22,340 nucleotides of DNA. Source: Ruminococcaceae bacterium UBA5397. GTDB taxonomy: Bacteria > Bacillota > Clostridia > Oscillospirales > Acutalibacteraceae. The stretch lies in the NCBI GenBank assembly GCA_002411615.1, contig DHOF01000116.1, forward strand, positions 1-22,340, given 5' to 3'. Positions 14,870 through 22,049 of this stretch are shown here, in pieces. The notes beneath the pieces were generated by a model, which had not been told where the DNA came from, searched no databases, and saw nothing but the letters and a program-made list of their open reading frames with translations. Each line of letters starts with the position of its first letter. Position 1 is the first letter of the stretch. Both the position numbers and the translations under genes were made by a program.

Positions 14870-15687
14870 ATGGAAGAAAATGTTCAAAAACGACCAAAAG
14901 GCTTTGAAAAATTTTTGCAGCATGTCGAAATTGTTGGCAATAAGATTCCATATCCGGTCTCACTATTTATTTATCTGTCTATTGCAGTAATCCTTTTATC
15001 TGTGCGCAAACAGATCTTTCTGCAATCAACCCTGCTACTGGCGAAAAAGTTGTTGCTTACAATTTGTTGTCTGTCGACGGCTTTATTAAAATGCTGACAC
15101 AGGCTGTCGGAAATTTTACCACCTTGCCTGCATTGGGGTTAGTGCTAGTTTGTATGATGGGCGTTGGACTATTGACCATTCGGGTTTGTTTAATGTCGCT
15201 TTAAAAGGTCTCGTAGAACGCTCAAAGGCGTCTGATATCAAAATTATAGCAATTTTCTGTTTCCTTTGTGTAATGGCCGACTGCACCGGCGGTGCAGAAT
15301 TTGTGGTCATGCCGCCTTTAGGTGCAATTATCTGGGCGAGCATGCGCAGAAATCCGATGGCAGGTATGTTTGCAGCATATGCAAGCGTTTCGGGCGCATT
15401 TGCATCCAATTTGATGATAACCTCTATGGATGTGGTAAATGTAAGTTTTACACAGACTGCCGCACAGCTTGTAAATCCACAATACGCGCTGTCTCCTGCA
15501 ATTAACTGGTATTTTTCAGCATTTTCGGTTCCGGTTCTAACCATTGTAGCGATACTTATTACAGTCAAGTTTGTAGAACCTCATCTTGGAAAATACAATC
15601 CTGCGTATGCTGATTCTGCAACTTCAGAACAAGAATTAAAGGCATTGAAAAGTGCAGAAATTTCTGTTCTGATCTTTGCAGCTGTGA
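14870..15687 (+). pseudogene. abgT: AbgT-family transporter, frameshifted and 3'-truncated
   Basis: The N-terminus is normal for the AbgT family (p-aminobenzoyl-glutamate-type uptake carrier): ATG at 14870 behind GGGGAG, then VGNKIPYPVSLFIYL. Reading must then change frame twice. Near 15000 it shifts (one base missing) to a frame giving AQTDLSAINPATGEKVVAYN and ending FTTLPALGLVLVCMMGVG. Near 15170 it shifts again (one base missing) to DHSGLFNVALKGLVERSKAS, which runs on through CTGGAEFVVMPPLGAI to LIFAAV at about 15683. Only about 270 of some 500 residues remain; the second half is gone, replaced by cyuA sequence. The product cannot be a working carrier. Confidence 0.85.
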
Positions 15688-16636
15688 ATTGATTGAAGGT
15701 GTCGAAAACCTTTATATTATACTTGAGCTGACTGCCGGCAGCAAAAATGCAGTGGTAGAGATTAAAGATCATCATACCAACATTACCCGCATTGAAAAAA
15801 ATCATAAAGTATTATTCGAAAAGAAAGAAGATTTGCCCGAAGCAGAAGCACAAAAGGAAATGGGGAATCGAGATCTTCTGAATTTGCATAATATTATTGA
15901 GTTTGCGGACGCAGCCAAAATTTCTGATCTTGAGCCGATTTTAAAACCTCAGATTGAATTTAATACTGCGATTGCAAAAGAAGGTCTAAAAGGCGAATGG
16001 GGCGCTGAGGTCGGAAAAATACTTATAGAACGGGCCAAAGGAGCCGAACGCGCCAGATTGCTTTCTCGTGCTTATGCTGCTGCCGGCAGTGATGCACGTA
16101 TGAGTGGATGTGCTCTTCCAGTGGTCATTAATTCAGGCAGTGGAAATCAGGGAATCACTTTGACGATGCCGGTTGTCGTCTATGCAAATGAGCTGGATGT
16201 CAGCGAAGAGCTTCGTTATCGTGCTCTAGCAGTAGCAAATCTAATCTCCATTCATCAGAAAAAATATATTGGAAGCCTTTCAGCTTACTGCGGTGCTACC
16301 AGCGCTGCATGCGGTATAGCATATCTAATGTATAAAGGAAAAATTTCTGAAGAAAAGTTTTATCAAATGATCGGAAATACCATTACAAATTCGATCTGTA
16401 CGGTTGGAGGAATGGTTTGTGATGGAGCAAAGTCTTCCTGTGCAGCGAAAATCAGCATTGCAGTAGAAACTGCACTGCAGGCTCTCGATATGAGCATTCA
16501 TCAGTGTGTATTTCAACCGGGAGAAGGTCTTTCTATGAGCACTGCGGAAAAAACAATTGCCACAGTGGGGAGAATGGCTCGGGTCGGAATGAAAAGCACA
16601 GATGTTGAAATCCTGAATATTATGCTTGGCAGTTAA
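15680..16636 (+). pseudogene. cyuA: L-cysteine desulfidase (CyuA/YhaM, UPF0597) family, N-terminus deleted
   Basis: About 318 residues of a family that is usually near 430. The sequence enters the family at CELIEGVENLYI (15683 on), so roughly the first 115 residues are missing, including the GCTEP motif whose cysteine is a cluster/catalytic ligand in this family. The rest is uninterrupted: SDARMSGCALPVVINSGSGN, YCGATSAACGIAYL and VGGMVCDGAKSSCAAKI, with the remaining cluster cysteines. Members degrade cysteine to pyruvate, ammonia and sulfide. The frame has no proper start; a TTG at 15689 lacks a ribosome site. The join with abgT sequence points to a single internal deletion. Translation of a partial product is possible, but activity is very unlikely. 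Confidence 0.85.
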
Positions 16637-16695
16637 AGCGATTTGTTTTTCTATTAATTATTTGATAAATGAAGAATTGAAAAAAATAAATTAAA

Positions 16696-16731
16696 CAAAG
16701 ACCTTTCTGAAAATTTTCAGAAAAGTCTTTG
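16696..16731. terminator. Hairpin terminator between the cyuA remnant and the XRE gene
   Basis: CAAAGAC (16696-16702) and GTCTTTG (16725-16731) enclose a perfect 20-bp palindrome (16704-16723), with one mismatch between the two parts. The T-rich stretch that follows on the minus strand makes it a good terminator for the XRE operon; on the plus strand the tail is poor. Confidence 0.7.
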
Positions 16732-16781
16732 TTATCGTGCTGGTGTATTGCTTTAAGGAATTTTTCAGTTAAAATATTTGT

Positions 16782-16988
16782 TTAAAAATAAAATAAATCC
16801 CCAAATTTTTTATCCAATGCAATGCACAGAATTAACGCAAGTTTTGCAGTTGGATTGAATTGACCTGTTTCAATAGAGCTGATTGTGTTTCTGGAAACAC
16901 CAACCAATTCAGCTAAATTTCCTTGTGACAGATTCTTTTCTGCACGAGCAATTTTAAGCCGATTCTTTAGAATCAATTCACTTTTCAT
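16782..16988 (-). CDS. Small XRE-family helix-turn-helix regulator
   Basis: A 68-residue Cro/C1-type DNA-binding protein: RLKIARAEKNLSQGNLAELVG and VSRNTISSIETGQFNPT (residues 10-47) form the five-helix domain, followed by LALILCIALDKKFGDLFYF. This short version, YqfG/YgzD-like, has no effector domain. The ATG (16986-16988) overlaps the stop of the membrane protein gene as ATGA, so translation is coupled. Its likely targets are the two GACAAG/CTTGTC-type palindromes at the promoter of its own operon. Pairing with a small membrane protein suggests that the partner modulates the regulator. Confidence 0.9.
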   Translation of the reverse strand: MKSELILKNRLKIARAEKNLSQGNLAELVGVSRNTISSIETGQFNPTAKLALILCIALDKKFGDLFYF

Positions 16989-17305
16989 GCTCCTACGCCC
17001 AGAACGACCAAAATATAACAAATAAGAAAAGCAACAGACGCAAAAGATGCTAATACAGTCGTTGCCATGAGTGCCTTTGCCTTTGTAGTCCTGTATTTTC
17101 CATATGCCTCAGCAGACATATAGGCGAAAAACATACAGTATGGAATAAAATTGTTTTGCTTTGTAAAAAGATTGAAAAACGTAATAATGATAAAAATAGA
17201 ACTAAAGGCAATCACACCATAACGGCGGCCATTATTGTCTGCATAAATGGTTCCTTCATCTTCTTTTTGATCGCGGCTTTTTTTCAAAATCTCCTCTTTA
17301 TTCAT
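16985..17305 (-). CDS. Small membrane protein, DUF6442-like, partner of the XRE regulator
   Basis: A 106-residue protein with a charged N-terminus (MNKEEILKKSRDQKEDEG) and three hydrophobic stretches (about 29-47, 53-68 and 79-102). The MNKEEIL-KSR opening and the placement before an XRE gene match the small membrane proteins called DUF6442; this naming is from memory of the pattern and moderately sure. The ATG at 17303-17305 was chosen because TGGAGT is 8 bases upstream; the longer open frame would run across the operator. No enzyme motif is present. It may tether or inactivate the XRE protein at the membrane, which is a guess from gene order. Confidence 0.7.
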   Translation of the reverse strand: MNKEEILKKSRDQKEDEGTIYADNNGRRYGVIAFSSIFIIITFFNLFTKQNNFIPYCMFFAYMSAEAYGKYRTTKAKALMATTVLASFASVAFLICYILVVLGVGA

Positions 17306-17340
17306 AATAAAGACTCCAATCCAAGTAATATTGTTATTTT

Positions 17341-17356
17341 GACAAGTTTTCTTGTC
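17341..17356. promoter_or_regulatory. Operator candidate O1, GACAAGTTTTCTTGTC
   Basis: A perfect 6-bp inverted repeat with a 4-base centre. It lies about 10 bases downstream of the minus-strand -10 box, covering the early transcribed region of the DUF6442/XRE operon. It shares its half-sites with the palindrome at 17376-17391. Confidence 0.7.
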
Positions 17357-17364
17357 TTTTCTAT

Positions 17365-17393
17365 AAGATAGCACTACCAAGTTTACTTGTCAA
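17365..17393 (-). promoter_or_regulatory. Promoter of the DUF6442/XRE operon
   Basis: On the minus strand, TTGACA (17388-17393), 17-base spacer and TATCTT (17365-17370). The -35 box is overlapped by the second palindrome, and the start region by the first, as in a typical two-operator autorepressed phage-type regulator promoter. Confidence 0.8.
17376..17391. promoter_or_regulatory. Operator candidate O2, ACCAAGTTTACTTGTC
   Basis: The same site as at 17341-17356 with a weaker left half-site (ACCAAG instead of GACAAG). The centres are 35 bp apart. It overlaps four bases of the -35 hexamer. Confidence 0.65.
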
Positions 17394-17421
17394 TGCTTTT
17401 TGAAAAGTTTTATATAAAGAG

Positions 17422-17463
17422 AAAATTCATGTGTAGGGCTGAATCCTTACACATGAATTTTTT
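17422..17463. terminator. Terminator after the methyltransferase gene
   Basis: Perfect 14-bp arms AAAATTCATGTGTA (17422-17435) and its complement (17448-17461) with a 12-base loop. T-tracts follow on both strands. It serves the methyltransferase gene that ends at 17519 and insulates the XRE promoter. Confidence 0.8.
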
Positions 17464-17518
17464 AGGGTGTCATTTGCCCAATTTAGATGCGGGTTCTGAT
17501 TATGCTCATGATATACAC

Positions 17519-18289
17519 TTATGGCTTTCTCGCTAAATATAAATCTATGGTATCGTATATGTTGATTTTTCCACCAATTTCATCAATTAACATTTTCATC
17601 TCAGCTTCAAAAGCATCTTTTGTTTTGGGGTCCAAAGCTCGATGATCTGAATATGTGTTAAGTAAAGCAATATAAGAGTCAGAAGTAAGGGTGCGAACCC
17701 GATGATACAATTTTACTTTAATATCTTTAAACCCGAATCGTTCTAATTCTCGTGTATGTTGTGCACAATCCTTTTCACAAAATTCAACGATTTCCTTATC
17801 AGATGGCCGATATTTATCGTATACTCGTCTGTTTGCCTTATTACTCCTATCATCCTTTCTGTTTGGAAACGGATGATTCCAAAACAATGCAATAGTGCCG
17901 CCAGATTTCAAAATATTATATACCTTATTGTAACTTTCTTCCTTGGGCAACCAGTGAAAGGCAGTAGCACAATACACCAAGTTATAAAAATCCGATTTAA
18001 GGGGCAAAACCATAAAATCGGCATTAACAACATTAAAATTACTGTATTTTATAAATTTCCTTTTTACAAAGGCACTTAATTTATCACCGAGTTCGACCGC
18101 GGTAACCGAACAACCGCTTTTTAAAATAGGTGTTGTTGCTTGTCCCGTGCCAATTCCTATCTCTAAAGAATTACTCCCCTCATCTATTAAAGAATAGCTG
18201 ATTATGTCCGCAAACAGTTCATCGGGGTATGTTGGTCGAAAGTGATCGTAGTTTATTTCATCTTCATTAAACTTCAACCGCAAATCCAT
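17519..18289 (-). CDS. Class I SAM-dependent methyltransferase
   Basis: A protein of about 256 residues with a Rossmann-type SAM-binding core: motif I SLEIGIGTGQATTPIL (41-56), the acidic loop TAVELGDKLS (63-72), NADFMVLPL (89-97) and CATAFHWLPK (107-116). The N-terminal pattern LKFNEDEINYDHFRPTYP is shared by many clostridial small-molecule methyltransferases. The start is either the ATG at 18287-18289, preferred because relatives begin there, or the GTG four codons upstream; the ribosome site is weak for both. It stands alone between two terminators. Substrate unknown; the C-terminal half (from about 130) is the variable, substrate-specific part. Confidence 0.85.
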   Translation of the reverse strand: MDLRLKFNEDEINYDHFRPTYPDELFADIISYSLIDEGSNSLEIGIGTGQATTPILKSGCSVTAVELGDKLSAFVKRKFIKYSNFNVVNADFMVLPLKSDFYNLVYCATAFHWLPKEESYNKVYNILKSGGTIALFWNHPFPNRKDDRSNKANRRVYDKYRPSDKEIVEFCEKDCAQHTRELERFGFKDIKVKLYHRVRTLTSDSYIALLNTYSDHRALDPKTKDAFEAEMKMLIDEIGGKINIYDTIDLYLARKP

Positions 18290-18348
18290 TTTATCGCCCA
18301 CTGACTCTAATATAAATAATCTGAACTGAGTATATCATAAGGATCAAA

Positions 18349-18393
18349 ATAATAAAAGGACTCAAACCATGATGGTTCAAATCCTTTTATTAT
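18349..18393 (-). terminator. Terminator of the tRNA-Ser gene
   Basis: Outer arms ATAATAAAAGGA (18349-18360) and its complement (18382-18393), an internal loop, then AACCAT/ATGGTT around a single base. On the minus strand it is followed by TTATTATTTT. It lies 8 bases beyond the tRNA CCA end. Confidence 0.75.
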
Positions 18394-18401
18394 CATTATA
18401 T

Positions 18402-18490
18402 TGGCGGAAGCGGTGGGATTCGAACCCACGAGACCTTGCGGTCTACCTGATTTCGAGTCAGGCCCGTTATGACCACTTCGATACGCTTCC
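18402..18490 (-). tRNA. tRNA-Ser (anticodon CGA)
   Basis: Read on the minus strand, the acceptor arm GGAAGCG pairs with CGCUUCC, followed by discriminator G and an encoded CCA. The anticodon arm CCUGA-CUCGAAA-UCAGG carries anticodon CGA, which reads the serine codon UCG. The long variable arm GACC-GCAA-GGUC and the T-arm GUGGG-UUCGAAU-CCCAC fit a class II serine tRNA. The length of 89 includes CCA. It is a single gene with its own promoter and terminator. Confidence 0.97.
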
Positions 18491-18559
18491 ATGTTGATTA
18501 AACTACAGATAAATGCAGAAAACCTGCTATAAAGTTTCTGGCAAAAGTCTGTATTCCTC

Positions 18560-18588
18560 ATTTTAAAGAATTTGCCTAAAAAAGTCAA
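18560..18588 (-). promoter_or_regulatory. Promoter of the tRNA-Ser gene
   Basis: On the minus strand, TTGACT (18583-18588), 17-base spacer and TAAAAT (18560-18565), 70 bases upstream of the mature tRNA. It is back to back with the DUF815 promoter. Confidence 0.75.
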
Positions 18589-18608
18589 GGGCGAAATCCG
18601 GTTTTTGC

Positions 18609-18627
18609 TTGACTGAAAATCAGTCAA
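18609..18627. promoter_or_regulatory. 19-bp palindrome over the DUF815 -35 box
   Basis: TTGACTGA-AAA-TCAGTCAA: perfect 8-bp arms around three A, and the left arm contains the whole -35 hexamer. It is placed as a repressor site. No regulator gene is adjacent. Confidence 0.55.
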
Positions 18628-18637
18628 CAGGTAAAAT
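18609..18637 (+). promoter_or_regulatory. Promoter of the DUF815 operon
   Basis: TTGACT (18609-18614), 17-base spacer and TAAAAT (18632-18637). The hexamers are identical to those of the divergent tRNA promoter, but only this one carries the palindrome at 18609-18627. Confidence 0.8.
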
Positions 18638-18687
18638 AATAGACATAATGAGCAGATTTTCTATTATTTTGCAAAAAGAGGTATATT

Positions 18688-19926
18688 ATGAACCGAATGA
18701 AACAGGCCGCTGCAGAGCTGGCTTCTCTCTCTATTTATCACGGGATCTTAAATCGAACCGTCCCCAAGGCACTTTATCGTTTGCTTTGGGCTGATACAAA
18801 AGAAACTTTTCTCAATGCCTGGGGAGAATTTTTTGCTGTCCTTTGCGAAAGAGAGAGCAGCGAAAACTTTGCCGGACATCTAACCAGTACGGCGTTATAT
18901 GATGAAAATGCGTTTTCACTGGCTTCAGCTGCGGGAAATGTGGACTTTTCCAGCTGTATGCAGGCAGCTGTAGAACGTGATCTGGAAATCATTTTGGACC
19001 TTTCCCGGTTAACCCCTGACGATCTTTTGCAAAGCTGCGGCTTTTCGGATCTTCCGCCGCTGCCGTGTTGGGAAACGGGAGAACCGGTGGAATTGCTGCG
19101 CGGGGACGCAAAGACCTGCGCACAGCAGATGGCTCAGTATTATCAGAAAAATGGATGCGGGATGTATGCGCGGTATCGGGCATTTATTTGGCGAGATAAG
19201 CGGATTTTGCCGGTGGCGCATCCGGATAAGCAGAGAATGAATCAGCTCAAGGGGTATGAAGTACAGCGCCAAATGGCGATTGATAATACCGTCGCATTTT
19301 TAAAAGGCTATCCGGCGAATAACTGTCTGCTTTATGGCGACCGTGGGACTGGAAAATCTTCTACCGTAAAGGCACTTTTGAATGAGTATTATCCGCAGGG
19401 ACTGCGTGTGATCGAGATGCCTAAAGAATATTTGATGGATTTTCCGTATTTAGTCGATCAGATTGCGGAAATCCCGATGAAGTTTATTATCTTTATTGAT
19501 GATCTTTCTTTTTCACAGCAGGACAGCACCTATGCGGCACTCAAGTCTGTTTTGCAGGGAGGATTGGCTGCGCGGCCGGATAATTCTCTGATTTATGCCA
19601 CCAGCAATCGCCGCCATCTTCTGCGGGAAAGCTTTTCAGACCGTGAGGGAGATGAGGTCCATCAGAGTGATACCATTCAGGAAAGTTTGTCTCTTGCCGA
19701 TCGGTTTGGACTTTCCATTAACTTTATGCTTCCTGATAAGGTGCGCTTTCTGGAAATTGTTGATCAGCTTGCTTATCAGCATGACCTCAAAGAGTATATT
19801 CCTTTGCTGGAGTCCGGTGCGGAGCGCTGGGCGACAATTCATGGAGGCCGCTCTCCCAGAGTTGCCCAGCAGTATATTCGCGATGCACAGGCAAAACTAA
19901 GTCTGGGAAAATCGTTGGATGACTGA
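18688..19926 (+). CDS. DUF815-family AAA+ ATPase
   Basis: A 412-residue protein. The N-terminal half (1 to about 190) is helical and family-specific; the C-terminal half is an AAA+ domain led by KGYEVQRQMAIDNTVAFLKG. It has Walker A GDRGTGKSS (217-225), Walker B FIIFIDDLSF (266-275) and a sensor-1-like YATSNRRHL (303-311). The ribosome site is AGAGGT, 6 bases before the ATG. The length is usual for clostridial DUF815 proteins, whose cellular role is unknown; the relation to DnaC/IstB-type loaders suggests that it remodels a protein or nucleic-acid complex. It is followed after 24 bases by the lipoprotein gene, so they are probably cotranscribed. Confidence 0.9.
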   Translation: MNRMKQAAAELASLSIYHGILNRTVPKALYRLLWADTKETFLNAWGEFFAVLCERESSENFAGHLTSTALYDENAFSLASAAGNVDFSSCMQAAVERDLEIILDLSRLTPDDLLQSCGFSDLPPLPCWETGEPVELLRGDAKTCAQQMAQYYQKNGCGMYARYRAFIWRDKRILPVAHPDKQRMNQLKGYEVQRQMAIDNTVAFLKGYPANNCLLYGDRGTGKSSTVKALLNEYYPQGLRVIEMPKEYLMDFPYLVDQIAEIPMKFIIFIDDLSFSQQDSTYAALKSVLQGGLAARPDNSLIYATSNRRHLLRESFSDREGDEVHQSDTIQESLSLADRFGLSINFMLPDKVRFLEIVDQLAYQHDLKEYIPLLESGAERWATIHGGRSPRVAQQYIRDAQAKLSLGKSLDD

Positions 19927-19950
19927 GAATTTTCAGAAAGAGAGGATTTT

Positions 19951-20874
19951 ATGAAAAAAAGATGGCTTGCAGGATTTCTTTGCATCACCTTTTTTTTAAT
20001 GATGGTTACCGGTTGCGGGCAGACGCAGACATCTTCTGTAGTTTCCGGTGCTGCAGCTGCCGATTGGCCGGCAAAGGTAGAGAATGTTAATCTTACAAAG
20101 GAACCTGCCGGTGTTGCGGTACTTTCGGGAAACATTGCCGATATTCTTCTTAAGTTGCGGTATGAAACCGTTCTGAAAGCCCGCAGTGAAGATTGTAGTC
20201 AGAATGAGCTGTCTTCCCTTCCGGTATATAGTCTTGATCAAGCAAAAGAGCTCAAAAATTTGGGCGTTGATCTTGCTCTTACTGATCAGACACCAACACA
20301 GGACGAAATGAAAGCTTTTTCTGATGCGGGGATCGTTTTGCTTAGTCTTTCTCCTGCGAACGGCAGAGCGGATCTCAGCCGCCTTTATGCGGAAGTCGGA
20401 ACCGCCGTCAAGGGGGCACGCACCGGATATGAGCAGGGAACTAAAATGGCAGAGCAGGTTTTGATGGGAATTGATTCTGTCGCACGGATTATTCCCAATA
20501 AAAACATTCTGCTCACCGGAATTTACGTTTCGGATACCGACGGATCGGTTGTTACAGGAGATATGTTTCAAAATTCCATTTTGGAAAGTGCTGGTGTAAC
20601 CAATGTAGCCGCAGGTTCTGAAGGTGGAAAGATGGATTTAACGGCTCTCAAAAGAGCAAATCCGCAGGTGATTTTCTGCCCGGTTGGGTTAAAGGAAAAG
20701 CTCGAAACCGCGGATATCTTCGAGAACCTTTCTGCAGTCAAAGAAGGACGCGTTTATGAAATTGATCCCAATTATATGAAGTGGCAGGGAGAGACCGTGA
20801 TGCTTGCAGTAACGGAAATTGCAGGGCTTGCTTATCCGGAATTAAGCAAGACAGGTACTTCGTCTGTTTCATAA
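19951..20874 (+). CDS. Substrate-binding lipoprotein of class III ABC type (BtuF/siderophore-like fold)
   Basis: A 307-residue secreted lipoprotein: a signal peptide with charged start MKKRW, a hydrophobic core and the lipobox MVTGC, with Cys22 as the lipid anchor. The mature part has two lobes joined by a long helix (DLSRLYAEVGTAVKGARTGYEQG, about 141-163). LGVDLALTDQTPTQDEMKAF and ANPQVIFCPV, followed by NLSAVKEGRVYEIDPN, match the binding proteins for cobalamin, heme or iron-siderophore. No permease or ATPase is encoded next to it in the window, so it may serve a distant transporter or be a sensor. GAGAGG precedes the ATG. The ligand cannot be told from the sequence. Confidence 0.8.
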   Translation: MKKRWLAGFLCITFFLMMVTGCGQTQTSSVVSGAAAADWPAKVENVNLTKEPAGVAVLSGNIADILLKLRYETVLKARSEDCSQNELSSLPVYSLDQAKELKNLGVDLALTDQTPTQDEMKAFSDAGIVLLSLSPANGRADLSRLYAEVGTAVKGARTGYEQGTKMAEQVLMGIDSVARIIPNKNILLTGIYVSDTDGSVVTGDMFQNSILESAGVTNVAAGSEGGKMDLTALKRANPQVIFCPVGLKEKLETADIFENLSAVKEGRVYEIDPNYMKWQGETVMLAVTEIAGLAYPELSKTGTSSVS

Positions 20875-20920
20875 ATTAGGGTTCGTAAGGCGCTGATCGC
20901 TGATCCAATCAATAGAAATC

Positions 20921-20957
20921 AAAAAGCAGTACAGTCAAAAGACTGTACTGCTTTTTT
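20921..20957. terminator. Bidirectional terminator between the lipoprotein gene and trpS
   Basis: A perfect 16-bp stem, AAAAAGCAGTACAGTC (20921-20936) with its complement (20941-20956), around an AAAA loop, with T6 at the end. It serves the lipoprotein gene and the convergent trpS. Confidence 0.92.
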
Positions 20958-20974
20958 AATAGATAAAATTTTTA

Positions 20975-22009
20975 TTAAAGTTCGCGGGGAAGAAAACCAA
21001 CCTTCCGCATGACTTTGCTAAGGGTACGGTTTGCAATCCGTGCTGCTTTTTCAGCACTTTCATTCCAGCAAGACTGCAAAAATGTTTTATCCTTGCTGTA
21101 TTTTGCATACCGCTCTTGAATCGGGCGGAGATGCTCTACCACTGCTTCTCCAACGGCTGTTTTGAAATCACCATAGCCGTGACCGTCAAATTCCGCCTCA
21201 ATTTCCTGATAATTTTTTCCGGTCACACAGCTGTAAATATCCATCAGATTATTAATTCCATCTTTTCCTTCGCCATAGCGGACACAGGCTTCGCTGTCTG
21301 TGATGGCGCGTTTAAATTTGCGCATGATATCTTCCGGCTTGTCCAATACATAAATGCAGCCATTTACATTTTCATCGGACTTGCTCATCTTTTTGGTGGG
21401 GTCCTGAAGACTCATGATTTTGCCGCCCTGTTTCATGGTGTAGCCTTCTGGAATTTTAAAGGTAGGGCTGTAAAGGCCGTTAAAGCGAGTCGCAATATTA
21501 CGGGTCAGTTCGAGGTGCTGGGTTTGGTCAGCCCCAACTGGAACCAAATCCGCCTGATAGAGCAGAATATCTGCTGCCATCAGACTCGGATAGGTGAAAA
21601 GTCCGGCGTTGATATTGTCCGCGTGCTTTTTGGATTTATCCTTAAACTGCGTCATGCGGGAAAGCTCTCCAAATTGCGTATAACAGTCAAGAACCCATGC
21701 AAGCTGTGCATGAGCGGGAACATGACTTTGAAGGAAGAAAAGGCTTTTTTTAACGTCAATTCCGCAGGCGAGAAGAAGCGCATAGGCTTCCAATGCATGT
21801 TTGCGGAATTGTGCCGGTTCCTGCCGAACGGTGATGGTGTGTAAATCTGCTAAAGCAAAAATGCAGTCAAATTCATCCTGTAGGCTGATCCAGTTTTTAA
21901 GTGCTCCAAGATAATTTCCCAGCGTAATATCTCCGCTGGGCTGAATGGCACTGAAAATGCGCTTCTTAGGTGTTTCAGAATTCGTTGTAGTAGAATTGGT
22001 AATCTCCAT
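20975..22009 (-). CDS. trpS: Tryptophan--tRNA ligase
   Basis: A 344-residue class I aminoacyl-tRNA synthetase charging tRNA-Trp. The HIGH-equivalent is PSGDITLGN (24-32), GADQ (159-162) lies at the tryptophan site, and KMSKS (207-211) is intact; the C-terminal helices carry ARIANRTLSKVMRKVGF. Usual length is 325-345. The start is the only ATG near the expected end, at 22007-22009, but the GAGGAG ribosome site is about 12 bases away and the first 15 residues (EITNSTTTNSETPKK) are a non-conserved extension. No T-box leader precedes it; only 40 bases separate it from the aminotransferase gene, so it is probably transcribed from further upstream. Confidence 0.97.
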   Translation of the reverse strand: MEITNSTTTNSETPKKRIFSAIQPSGDITLGNYLGALKNWISLQDEFDCIFALADLHTITVRQEPAQFRKHALEAYALLLACGIDVKKSLFFLQSHVPAHAQLAWVLDCYTQFGELSRMTQFKDKSKKHADNINAGLFTYPSLMAADILLYQADLVPVGADQTQHLELTRNIATRFNGLYSPTFKIPEGYTMKQGGKIMSLQDPTKKMSKSDENVNGCIYVLDKPEDIMRKFKRAITDSEACVRYGEGKDGINNLMDIYSCVTGKNYQEIEAEFDGHGYGDFKTAVGEAVVEHLRPIQERYAKYSKDKTFLQSCWNESAEKAARIANRTLSKVMRKVGFLPREL

Positions 22010-22049
22010 ATTTGTTTTTGTCTCCTCATAAAAATGGTATCAGAAAAAA

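Noticed and set aside
21116..21844. A 242-codon plus-strand open frame inside trpS
   Set aside because: It lies entirely antisense to trpS, whose motifs are intact, and has no ribosome site or recognisable domain.
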